7,901 nt of DNA, taken from an uncultured Mitsuokella sp. GTDB lineage: Bacteria > Bacillota > Negativicutes > Selenomonadales > Selenomonadaceae. A program made the translations under genes and the position numbers. Below the pieces are notes generated by a model, which saw nothing but the letters and a program-made list of their open reading frames with translations, was not told where the DNA came from and made no database searches. The stretch's first letter is position 1. Every line of letters starts with the position of its first letter. Below are positions 1-5,740 of this stretch, one piece after another. Location of the stretch: NCBI GenBank assembly GCA_900770895.1, contig CAAGMF010000238.1, positions 1-7,901 on the forward strand, in the 5' to 3' direction.

Positions 1-764
1 GCCTTGCCCTGGTACATGAAATGCTCCGCCATCGCGACGCCCGCGTACGGCGCGAGGTACTGCAGCGGCGCGCTGTCTGCGGCCGTCGCCGCGACGACGA
101 TGGTGTAGTCCATCGCGCCGTGCTCCTCGAACGTCTTGACGACGCGCGCGACCGTCGAAGCCTTCTGACCGATGGCGACATAGACGCAGATGCAGTCCTG
201 CCCCTTCTGGTTCAGGATCGTATCGACGGCTATAGCGGTCTTACCTATGCCACGGTCGCCGATGATGAGCTCACGCTGGCCGCGGCCGATCGGTACGAGA
301 GCATCGATTGCCTTGATACCGGTCTGCAGCGGCTGCTTGACCGGCTGGCGGTCAGCGATGCCCGGCGCCTTGAACTCGACCGGACGGGTCTTCGTGGTCT
401 CTATGGGGCCCTTGCCGTCAATCGGACGTCCGAGGGCGTCGACGACACGGCCCACCATGTTATCGCCTACCGGCACGCTCATTATGCGACCGGTACGCTT
501 GACCTGGGCACCTTCCTTTATCTCGGTCTCACCACCGAGGAGCACGGCACCTACGTTGTCCTGCTCGAGGTTCAGCACCAGGCCATATATATCATTGCCG
601 AAATCGAGCAGCTCGCCGGCCATGGCCTTGTCGAGGCCGTGGATGTGGGCTATGCCGTCACCGATTTCGATAACCGTACCTACATCATCGACGTTCAGAT
701 CGACATCATAGTTCTTGATCTGCTCCTTGATGATGGCGGTTATTTCTTCCGGATTCATTTTCAT
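1..764 (-). CDS. atpA: ATP synthase F1 alpha subunit, N-terminal 254 codons (runs off left edge)
   Basis: Alpha subunit of F-type ATP synthase, which alternates with beta in the F1 hexamer and carries the non-catalytic nucleotide sites. Visible are the N-terminal beta-barrel domain (about 25-95, with a typical alpha DNVGAVLLG stretch at 69-77) and the start of the nucleotide-binding domain with a P-loop at 169-176. The numbering matches E. coli alpha exactly. The P-loop reads GDRGIGKT, whereas the family is almost always GDRQTGKT, so positions 172 and 173 differ. IGQK (198-201) and the AATAADSAPLQYLAPYAG stretch (225-242) are as expected for alpha. The start is ATG at 764, 10 nt after GGGTGA; a second in-frame ATG at 758 is possible but lies further from the SD. 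It sits 60 nt downstream of atpH. The 3' half, including the C-terminal domain, is outside the window. Confidence 0.97.
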   Translation of the reverse strand, partial: MKMNPEEITAIIKEQIKNYDVDLNVDDVGTVIEIGDGIAHIHGLDKAMAGELLDFGNDIYGLVLNLEQDNVGAVLLGGETEIKEGAQVKRTGRIMSVPVGDNMVGRVVDALGRPIDGKGPIETTKTRPVEFKAPGIADRQPVKQPLQTGIKAIDALVPIGRGQRELIIGDRGIGKTAIAVDTILNQKGQDCICVYVAIGQKASTVARVVKTFEEHGAMDYTIVVAATAADSAPLQYLAPYAGVAMAEHFMYQGK

Positions 765-824
765 AACTTTGCTGTCACCCCAGTTTCTAGTTGTTTGCTT
801 ATCAGATACTGGTTCTATATTGCC

Positions 825-1364
825 TTATTCGGCCAATAGCTCCTCAGCCATCGAACTCAGACGTCCCTTGACGCTGCCATCGATGCGGCGATCGCCGATC
901 TGGACGACGATGCCACCGATGAGGCTCGGCTCTTTGTGCAAGCGCAGGCTCACGGTCTTGCCTGTAAGGTCGGCAAGCTTCTTCGTGAGCGCGGTCTGCT
1001 GGTCGGCAGAGAACGCACCTGCTGTCGTCACATCGGCAATCACGATGCCGCGCGCTTTGTTCGAAAGCGCTTTGTACTGTTCCTCTATGGCCGGCAGCAG
1101 TTCCATGCGCCGTTTGTCAACGAGCAGCAGCAGGAAGTTCAGGACTACAGGCGTGAGCTCCCCTTCATACGCTTTGCGCAGCAGGGCTTTCTTGTCCTCG
1201 CGCTGAATCATCGGGTTCGCCATATAGCTCATGAGCTGCGGCGCCGCCGCGAAATCCTGCTGGACGTCCGTCAGTTCTTTGCCATACTCGACGAGCTTGT
1301 CATCGTCCTGAGCAATCTCGAACATGGCCGTAGAGTATTTGCGGGCCAGTTCCAAATTCAGCAT
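825..1364 (-). CDS. atpH: ATP synthase F1 delta subunit
   Basis: Delta subunit (OSCP homologue), 179 aa, a usual length. It sits on top of F1 and ties the alpha N-termini to the peripheral stalk formed by subunit b. The N-terminal part (about 1-105) is the helical alpha-binding domain, beginning MLNLELARKYSTAMFEIA. The C-terminal part carries the family signature around 146-170: PSLIGGIVVQIGDRRIDGS followed by a basic helix. The start ATG at 1364 overlaps the end of atpF by 7 nt, which suggests translational coupling. The reading frame is intact. Confidence 0.96.
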   Translation of the reverse strand: MLNLELARKYSTAMFEIAQDDDKLVEYGKELTDVQQDFAAAPQLMSYMANPMIQREDKKALLRKAYEGELTPVVLNFLLLLVDKRRMELLPAIEEQYKALSNKARGIVIADVTTAGAFSADQQTALTKKLADLTGKTVSLRLHKEPSLIGGIVVQIGDRRIDGSVKGRLSSMAEELLAE

Positions 1365-1861
1365 GACGCATCACCCAGCTTATCCTTATCGAGCTTGGAG
1401 GTGAACTCGGCGATGATGGCCTCGTTGTCCTTCGTGTCGATATTCTTGGCGACGATCTTGCCCGCTGCCGCCAGCGACAGGGCCACGACCTCGTTCTTCA
1501 GCTCGGCAACGGCGCGCTCGCGGTCGCGGGCGATCTCAGCCTGGGCATCAGCCTTCATCTTCTCGATTTCAGCCTTTGTCTGGGCGATGCTCTGCTCGCG
1601 CTCAGCGGCGGCACGTCTTTCTGCACTATCTACGATTTCCTGAGCCTTCGTACGGGCTCCGGCCAGCTGCTTCTTGTAGTCAGCCAGCGTCTGCTCCGCC
1701 TCCAGCTGGTCAGCATCAGCCTTGTCGAGGCTGTCCTGTATCCTCTTTGTCCTTTCGGCCAATATCCTCATAACCGGCTTGTAAGCGACAGCATACAGGA
1801 TGGCAACCAGGATTACGAAGTTCAGTATCTGCGCAATCAAGGTGCTGTTGAGTGTTATCAA
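1358..1861 (-). CDS. atpF: ATP synthase F0 subunit b
   Basis: Subunit b, 167 aa, forms the peripheral stalk that holds F1 against rotation. One N-terminal membrane helix (about 7-27, LIAQILNFVILVAILYAVAY) is followed by a long, highly charged Ala/Glu/Lys/Arg helix (about 35-140) expected to dimerise as a coiled coil and bind delta at its C-terminal end. The start is a TTG at 1861: no ATG or GTG lies near the N-terminus, the membrane helix begins directly after it, and a GGGGG-type SD lies 8 nt upstream. A TTG start and the 98-nt gap after atpE may lower its translation relative to the c subunit, in line with the two b per roughly ten c needed. It ends inside the start of atpH. Confidence 0.96.
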   Translation of the reverse strand: MITLNSTLIAQILNFVILVAILYAVAYKPVMRILAERTKRIQDSLDKADADQLEAEQTLADYKKQLAGARTKAQEIVDSAERRAAAEREQSIAQTKAEIEKMKADAQAEIARDRERAVAELKNEVVALSLAAAGKIVAKNIDTKDNEAIIAEFTSKLDKDKLGDASC

Positions 1862-1932
1862 TTAGTATGCCCCCTTTTCATATCCTGACAGGCCATCGGT
1901 GCGACAGTCAGACATAGATCCGGCTGTGCCCT

Positions 1933-1953
1933 CCGGCTCCATCAGTGAACCGG
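1933..1953 (-). promoter_or_regulatory. Stem-loop just downstream of atpE
   Basis: Six nt after the atpE stop codon the transcript can form a 7-bp stem (CCGGUUC / GAGCCGG, one G-U pair) with a 7-nt loop. No U-tract follows, so it is not a normal terminator. It occupies the 98-nt atpE-atpF spacer (1862-1959), which otherwise holds only the atpF SD and a weak 5-bp stem (1885-1911). By position it could act as a 3' stabiliser or processing site that raises c-subunit mRNA over downstream genes. The structure is seen in the sequence; the role is inferred. Confidence 0.45.
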
Positions 1954-1959
1954 CTGAAA

Positions 1960-2211
1960 TCACTTGATGAGCGGGTTGGCATAGAGCATGATGAGGGCCA
2001 CGACCGTAGCGATGATGGCCATGGACTCGATGAGGCCGACCGAGATCAGCGTATTCGTGAACAGCGTGTTCTTAGCCTCCGGCTGACGAGTGATACCCTC
2101 GATGAAGCGGCTCGTGACGAGACCATCGCCGAGGCCGGCGCCTATAGCGGCAAGGCCCATAGTGATACCGGCACCGATGAGAGCAGCAGCTACCATAATT
2201 GCATTTTCCAT
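1960..2211 (-). CDS. atpE: ATP synthase F0 subunit c (rotor ring)
   Basis: Subunit c, 83 aa, a two-helix hairpin that assembles into the ion-carrying rotor ring. Helix 1 is about 5-38, the polar loop is RQPEAKN (42-48), and helix 2 is about 50-78. The ion-carrying carboxylate is Glu62 in GLIESM. Helix 1 carries Asp29 in GAGLGDG, at the place where Na+-type c subunits have Gln and many H+-type ones have a non-acidic residue. Ser63 after Glu62 matches the Na+ signature, but the following residue is Met instead of Thr. The ring may therefore have a two-carboxylate site, and ion specificity cannot be settled from sequence. The ATG at 2211 follows a strong GAGGAGG SD (2227-2221) with 9-nt spacing, fitting the high c-subunit demand. 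The gap after atpB is 53 nt. Confidence 0.97.
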   Translation of the reverse strand: MENAIMVAAALIGAGITMGLAAIGAGLGDGLVTSRFIEGITRQPEAKNTLFTNTLISVGLIESMAIIATVVALIMLYANPLIK

Positions 2212-2264
2212 GAATAAAATCCTCCTCTAGAATGAGAGATATGACCGGGACGACGCCCGTCGGC

Positions 2265-2939
2265 TCAGGACTCCTCGTCCTCTTTGACTGCATTGGCAAG
2301 ATATGCCATCGACAGCATGGTGAAGATGAATGCCTGAACGGCACCGATGAAAATGCTGAACGCCAGCCAAAGGACCGACGGTATCGGCATCCAGATCGGC
2401 ATGAGTTTCAGCAGGATGATGATCAGTATCTCACCTGCCAGGATATTGCCGAATAGACGAAATGACAGCGTGATCGGCTTGGCAATTTCCTCAATAGCAT
2501 TGATGATGACGAATACCGGAGTCGGCTGGAAGAAATGAGCGATATAATGCCCACCTTTCCGGTAAAGCCCCAGAGTATGCACCATCACGATTACCAGCAG
2601 GGCGAGGCCCAGGGTGGTGTTCAGGTCGTTCGTCGGCGACGACAATGTCGGGACAAGTCCCAGCCAGTTCGAAACCAGCAGGAACATGAACAGCGAGATG
2701 ATGAACGGCGCCAGGAATTTCCCGCCGCGGCCCATCGTTGCGTTCATCTGGGATTCGAGGCCTGTGACTATCATCTCCAGCACGTTCTGCCAGCCATGCG
2801 GCACCAGCGAAAGGTGGCGCGTAGCAAGCCACGCGATGAGGATGACGATAGCCATCGTGAGCCAGGTCATCTCCAGTGTCTCCCAATTGAAGTTCAGGCC
2901 GGCAAACTGCACTACTTCGCGAACACCAATTTCATGCAT
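2265..2939 (-). CDS. atpB: ATP synthase F0 subunit a (stator ion channel)
   Basis: Subunit a, 224 aa, a polytopic membrane protein that forms the two ion half-channels against the c ring. About five to six hydrophobic segments are visible. The family core KPITLSFRLFGNILAGE (154-170) contains the essential stator arginine, Arg161, and is followed by the conserved C-terminal hairpin with FIGAVQAFIFTMLSMAYL (197-214). The length is typical of Firmicutes, shorter than E. coli a. The start ATG at 2939 has a strong GGGAGGT SD that spans the stop codon of atpI; only 5 nt separate the two genes, so translation is probably coupled. Confidence 0.97.
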   Translation of the reverse strand: MHEIGVREVVQFAGLNFNWETLEMTWLTMAIVILIAWLATRHLSLVPHGWQNVLEMIVTGLESQMNATMGRGGKFLAPFIISLFMFLLVSNWLGLVPTLSSPTNDLNTTLGLALLVIVMVHTLGLYRKGGHYIAHFFQPTPVFVIINAIEEIAKPITLSFRLFGNILAGEILIIILLKLMPIWMPIPSVLWLAFSIFIGAVQAFIFTMLSMAYLANAVKEDEES

Positions 2940-2944
2940 AGCGT

Positions 2945-3340
2945 TTACCTCCCTTTGTGGTTCCCATCAAAGCGGGATACGATGCGTATCCAGAGCCCCA
3001 GTGCCAGTCCATAGCCCACCAGCAGCCCGAGCGCCGCCACGAGGAACACAGCCTGCCCGCCTATGCGCGCCGCCAATGACATGACGATGAATATCACGCA
3101 TATCCTGAGGATAAGTCCCCACAGCATCTGTTTCTTCGCGGCTGACACCGACAGGCTGGCGCTGTGCCAGGTCCGCCACGTCAGCGTCACGATACACACC
3201 GCAGCGACGGCATAGCCAACAAATAGCGCCCCGAAGAGCCTCCCCTGCCCCGCTGTCAGGAGCAAGATGAGTATCACGAGAGACGCTAAAGACAAGCTGA
3301 CCGCCAACCACCGTCCGTAAGTTGACAGGATTTCCTTCAT
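2945..3340 (-). CDS. atpI: ATP synthase accessory protein AtpI
   Basis: Small hydrophobic protein, 131 aa, with four predicted membrane helices (about 12-29, 35-54, 74-92 and 97-118) and a basic C-terminus. Position directly upstream of atpB and its topology identify it as AtpI. In related bacteria AtpI helps assemble the c ring and, with AtpZ, has been linked to divalent cation uptake; which applies here is unknown. The start is ATG at 3340, preceded by GGAGGAGG (3351-3344). A TTG at 3367 in the same frame would add nine residues (LAAYWRRN region) but has no SD and is not chosen. Primary sequence in this family is poorly conserved, so the call rests mainly on context. Confidence 0.85.
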   Translation of the reverse strand: MKEILSTYGRWLAVSLSLASLVILILLLTAGQGRLFGALFVGYAVAAVCIVTLTWRTWHSASLSVSAAKKQMLWGLILRICVIFIVMSLAARIGGQAVFLVAALGLLVGYGLALGLWIRIVSRFDGNHKGR

Positions 3341-3403
3341 ATTCCTCCTCCAATAGGCCGCAAGCAAGCAAACCCATCAGCGTTGAATATCGACATCGAG
3401 CAA

Positions 3404-3427
3404 GGCTTTCACACGATAACAAAAGCC
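3404..3427 (-). promoter_or_regulatory. Small stem-loop in the atpZ-atpI spacer
   Basis: The minus-strand transcript can form GGCUUU / AAAGCC, a 6-bp stem with a 12-nt loop. No U-tract follows. It lies in the 164-bp spacer (3341-3504) between atpZ and atpI, an unusually long gap within an otherwise tight operon, and immediately downstream of a possible promoter. It could be a leader hairpin of an atpI transcript or an mRNA processing site. The function is not known. Confidence 0.3.
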
Positions 3428-3434
3428 ATTCCTC

Positions 3435-3463
3435 ATTGTAATGCATTCGACATGACCGTTGAA
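3435..3463 (-). promoter_or_regulatory. Possible weak internal promoter ahead of atpI
   Basis: Reading leftward, TTCAAC (3463-3458) is followed after 17 nt by TACAAT (3440-3435). The -10 matches five of six consensus bases and the spacing is ideal, but the -35 is poor (three of six). If used, transcription would begin near 3428, just before the stem-loop at 3427-3404, and would express atpI and the synthase genes separately from atpZ. This is a sequence-only prediction. Confidence 0.25.
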
Positions 3464-3504
3464 AAAACCTTTATGATTGCGGTAATTTCTCCTGAAATAA
3501 ATAA

Positions 3505-3768
3505 TCATACGAGGTGGCCGGATTTCAACTGGCGGTAAAGCGTGTATATAGCCCCCGGAAACCCGACGATGATGCCCGTGAGCTTCCCCGCCAAGCGCCA
3601 GCCGCAAAGCTGATCCACCTGATCCCCGATGAAGATGCATATGCCGACGAATATGACAAAATAAATGCCTACACCACTCAGGACGGAAAAAGCCTTTATT
3701 GCCTGTTTCAATCCCTCGTGTCCATGCGTTTTATTTCTGTTAGCATAATCATCATTTATCGGTTCCAT
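3505..3768 (-). CDS. atpZ: AtpZ/AtpI-family small membrane protein
   Basis: Protein of 87 aa with a charged N-terminus (1-24) and two membrane helices (about 26-48 and 61-79) joined by a short loop containing GDQVDQL. The two-helix layout, the Gly-rich second helix (GIIVGFPGAIYTLYRQL) and the location as first gene of the atp cluster, ahead of atpI, fit the AtpZ family. Described AtpZ proteins work with AtpI in synthase assembly or in Mg2+/Ca2+ uptake; the role here is inferred from that. The start is ATG at 3768, 7 nt after GAGGG; the frame stays open 21 codons further upstream but through AT-rich leader sequence without an SD. The stop TGA overlaps an ATG of a 43-codon open frame (3508-3377). 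Confidence 0.82.
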   Translation of the reverse strand: MEPINDDYANRNKTHGHEGLKQAIKAFSVLSGVGIYFVIFVGICIFIGDQVDQLCGWRLAGKLTGIIVGFPGAIYTLYRQLKSGHLV

Positions 3769-3805
3769 TTTCAAACCCTCATGCCATTTATGCACACAAT
3801 ATACA

Positions 3806-3861
3806 TTAACACATAGCATATTATTTAGCAAGTGTTTAACGCTTATTATCTATGTGTTTAA
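3806..3861. repeat. Nested inverted repeats in the AT-rich spacer before the atp operon
   Basis: The 120-bp gap between ubiX and atpZ (3769-3888) is far richer in A and T than the flanking genes. It contains an inverted repeat with arms TTAACACATAG (3806-3816) and CTATGTGTTTAA (3850-3861), nine bases perfectly paired. Between them is an imperfect palindrome, AAGTGTTTAACGCTT (3830-3844). GTGTTTAA occurs twice in the same direction (3832-3839 and 3854-3861), 22 bp apart, about two helical turns, and a one-base-shorter inverted copy is at 3806-3812. This is likely the promoter/operator region of the atp operon, but no convincing -35/-10 pair could be chosen and no known operator consensus was recognised. 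No U-tract-type terminator for ubiX was found here. Confidence 0.5.
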
Positions 3862-3888
3862 TAGTATTTTTTATTTATGGTATCATAA

Positions 3889-4446
3889 TCACGCTTTCCA
3901 GGGTACGAAGCGGGACGATTCTATGCCGAAGGGACGCAGAACCTTGCCGACGATATGGTCGATCTGCTTCGCGACGGTGTCGGCATGATTGTAAAATGTC
4001 AGCATGGGCGGTACGATGAGGCAGCCGTAGTCTGCCGCCTGGCTGAGGTTGCGCAGATGGATGCGCGACAGCGGCATCTCGCGTGGCACGAGTACCAGGC
4101 GGCGCTGCTCCTTCAATGTGACATCGGCAGCCCGCAGGAGGAGGTTGTCGGCGTAGCCGCTGACGATGCCGGCTACCGTCTTCATGCTGCACGGCATGAT
4201 GATCATGCCGTTCGTGGCGTAGGAGCCGCTCGCGATGGCAGCCGTCATGTCGGCGTTGTCATAGACGACATCAGCCAGCTCATTGACATCGCTCATCGTC
4301 AGGTCGGTCTCCTGAACGAATGTCTCGCGGGCCCCGCTCGTGATGACGAGATGCGTCTCGACGTCCGGCATGTCCCGGAGCTGACGCAGGAGCTCATAGC
4401 CCATGATGACGCCGCTGGCGCCGCTGATGCCTATGACTAGTCGCAC
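3889..4446 (-). CDS. ubiX: Flavin prenyltransferase UbiX
   Basis: UbiX/Pad1 family, 185 aa, full length. It transfers a dimethylallyl group to reduced FMN to make prenylated FMN, the cofactor of UbiD-type decarboxylases. Family motifs seen: GISGASG (6-12) at the FMN phosphate site, PCSMKT (85-90), and the prenyl/phosphate-binding LVPREMPLS (119-127) with Arg122 and Glu123, preceded by an R-x-x-D pair (Arg105, Asp108). No ubiD lies in the window. The start is GTG at 4446, 9 nt after GGAGG; an ATG at 4453 is only 2 nt from that SD and is out of frame. The gene follows wecB across a terminator and has no obvious promoter of its own. It lies 120 bp upstream of atpZ; the link to ATP synthase seems only positional. 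Confidence 0.95.
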   Translation of the reverse strand: MRLVIGISGASGVIMGYELLRQLRDMPDVETHLVITSGARETFVQETDLTMSDVNELADVVYDNADMTAAIASGSYATNGMIIMPCSMKTVAGIVSGYADNLLLRAADVTLKEQRRLVLVPREMPLSRIHLRNLSQAADYGCLIVPPMLTFYNHADTVAKQIDHIVGKVLRPFGIESSRFVPWKA

Positions 4447-4477
4447 GTTTCATCGCCTCCGTAAGTCTGCTGCTCAT

Positions 4478-4502
4478 AAAAAGGGGCTGTATCCACAGCC
4501 CC
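4478..4502 (-). terminator. Intrinsic terminator after wecB, just before ubiX
   Basis: On the minus strand GGGGCTGT-GGAT-ACAGCCCC forms a perfect 8-bp GC-rich stem with a 4-nt loop, followed by TTTTT (4482-4478). It lies 10 nt after the wecB stop and ends 31 nt before the ubiX GTG, leaving no room for a separate promoter downstream of it. ubiX may depend on read-through or on a promoter hidden in the wecB 3' end. Confidence 0.9.
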
Positions 4503-4512
4503 CTGCTTTCCA

Positions 4513-5676
4513 TCATTTCGCCATGAACACGTCGGGCCGCTCATCGCTCAGACCGTAATGGTAGAGGATGGCCTGGACGATGCGGCGGGCAGCCTGGCCA
4601 TCGCCGTAGGGATTCTCGGCCCGCGACATGCGGCTGTACTCTGCTTCGTCGGTCAGCAGCAGTCTGGCCTCATTGTAGACGCGCTCGCAATCCGTGCCGA
4701 TGAGCTTCACCGTGCCGGCAGCGACGGCCTCGGGGCGCTCGGTCGTGTCGCGCAGCACGAGGACCGGCTTGCCGAGGGCCGGTGCCTCCTCCTGCACTCC
4801 GCCCGAATCCGTCAGTATCAGGTGCGCCCGGTGCATGAGGTTCGCGAACGGCTCATACTCGAGCGGCTCGATCAGATGGACCTTGGCAAGGCCACCGAGC
4901 TCCTGATTCACGACCTCGCGGACTTTCGGGTTGCGGTGCACCGGGAATACGACCTCGACATCGTCGAACTCCTCGGTCAGGCGACGCAGAGCCTTATAGA
5001 CATGACGCATCGGTTCGCCGAGATTCTCGCGACGATGCGTCGTCACGAGGATGACGCGCTTATGAGCAAAATCGATGTGCTGGAGCAGCTCATCCTCGAA
5101 CTGGAAATCATCGCTTACGGTATGATGCAGCGCATCGATGACCGTGTTGCCGGTCACGAATATGCGCTCCGCTGGTACTGCCTCGCGCAGCAGATTCTGC
5201 TCACTCGTCTCGGTCGGAGCAAAGTCGAGATCAGCGATGCGGCCGGTCAGCTGACGATTCATCTCCTCCGGGAACGGCGAATATTTATTATACGTGCGCA
5301 GTCCGGCCTCGACATGACCGACAGCCGTCTGATGATAGTATGCGGCCAGGGCTCCGGCAAACGTCGTCGTCGTATCACCATGCACGAGCACGATATCCGG
5401 CTCAGCCTCGGTCAGGACTTTATCAAGTCCCTGCATGGCGCGCGTCGTGATATCGAACAGCGTCTGCCCCTGGGCCATGATATCGAGGTCATAGTCCGGA
5501 TGGATGTCAAAAAGCGTCAGAACCTGGTCCAGCATTTCGCGATGCTGAGCCGTCACTGCCACGATGGGCTGTATCTTGTCTGGATGCTTCGCGAGCTCGA
5601 GCACGACCGGAGCCATCTTAATCGCCTCCGGACGCGTGCCGAATACTGTCATGACTTTGATTTTCTTCTTTTCCAT
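4513..5676 (-). CDS. wecB: UDP-N-acetylglucosamine 2-epimerase (non-hydrolysing)
   Basis: Cytosolic enzyme that interconverts UDP-GlcNAc and UDP-ManNAc, the latter feeding surface glycan synthesis. At 387 aa it is full length. The two-domain GT-B fold signatures are present: GTRPEAIKMAPV (13-24), HGDTTTTFAGAL (99-110), GHVEAGLRT (120-128), PFPEEMNR (134-141), TTHRREN (212-218) and SGGVQEEAPALGKPVLVLR (291-309). Asp101, Glu123, Glu137 and His214 correspond to the catalytic residues known in E. coli WecB/RffE. The start is ATG at 5676 with an AGGAG SD; an upstream GTG at 5700 lies in the terminator's U-tract side and is rejected. The neighbouring wecA supports a role in undecaprenyl-linked polysaccharide synthesis. 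The name mnaA is used for the same enzyme in Gram-positives. Confidence 0.96.
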   Translation of the reverse strand: MEKKKIKVMTVFGTRPEAIKMAPVVLELAKHPDKIQPIVAVTAQHREMLDQVLTLFDIHPDYDLDIMAQGQTLFDITTRAMQGLDKVLTEAEPDIVLVHGDTTTTFAGALAAYYHQTAVGHVEAGLRTYNKYSPFPEEMNRQLTGRIADLDFAPTETSEQNLLREAVPAERIFVTGNTVIDALHHTVSDDFQFEDELLQHIDFAHKRVILVTTHRRENLGEPMRHVYKALRRLTEEFDDVEVVFPVHRNPKVREVVNQELGGLAKVHLIEPLEYEPFANLMHRAHLILTDSGGVQEEAPALGKPVLVLRDTTERPEAVAAGTVKLIGTDCERVYNEARLLLTDEAEYSRMSRAENPYGDGQAARRIVQAILYHYGLSDERPDVFMAK

Positions 5677-5700
5677 GTTCTCTCCTCTATGACTAGGCAC

Positions 5701-5723
5701 AAAAAGGCAGGCTCACGCCTGCC
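5701..5723 (-). terminator. Intrinsic terminator between wecA and wecB
   Basis: On the minus strand GGCAGGC-GTGA-GCCTGCC is a perfect 7-bp stem with a 4-nt loop followed by TTTTT (5705-5701). It begins 17 nt after the wecA stop and ends 24 nt before the wecB ATG, so the wecB ribosome binding site follows it directly. No convincing promoter is seen between this hairpin and wecB, so partial read-through is likely. Confidence 0.88.
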
Positions 5724-5740
5724 TCCGATCAACGGTGTAT

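Noticed and set aside
21..839. Long plus-strand open frame opposite atpA (272 codons)
   Set aside because: It is antisense to a clear alpha subunit gene, has biased Asp/Arg/Leu-rich composition with no recognisable motif, and reflects the codon bias of the GC-rich opposite strand.
3361..3371. Tandem CAAG units (CAAGCAAGCAA) as a phase-variable repeat
   Set aside because: Fewer than three full units, lying outside any coding frame; too short to suggest slippage control.
2967..3446. Minus-strand frame of 159 codons overlapping atpI in another frame
   Set aside because: It overlaps atpI throughout, has no SD at its start, and its composition is that of a frame-shifted GC-rich gene.
3875..3890. 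TTATG/CATAA stem after ubiX as a terminator
   Set aside because: It is only five AT-rich base pairs and is followed by an A-rich, not U-rich, stretch on the transcribed strand.
5677..5700. GTG start for wecB at 5700
   Set aside because: The extra eight residues fall between the terminator U-tract and the AGGAG SD that clearly serves the ATG at 5676.
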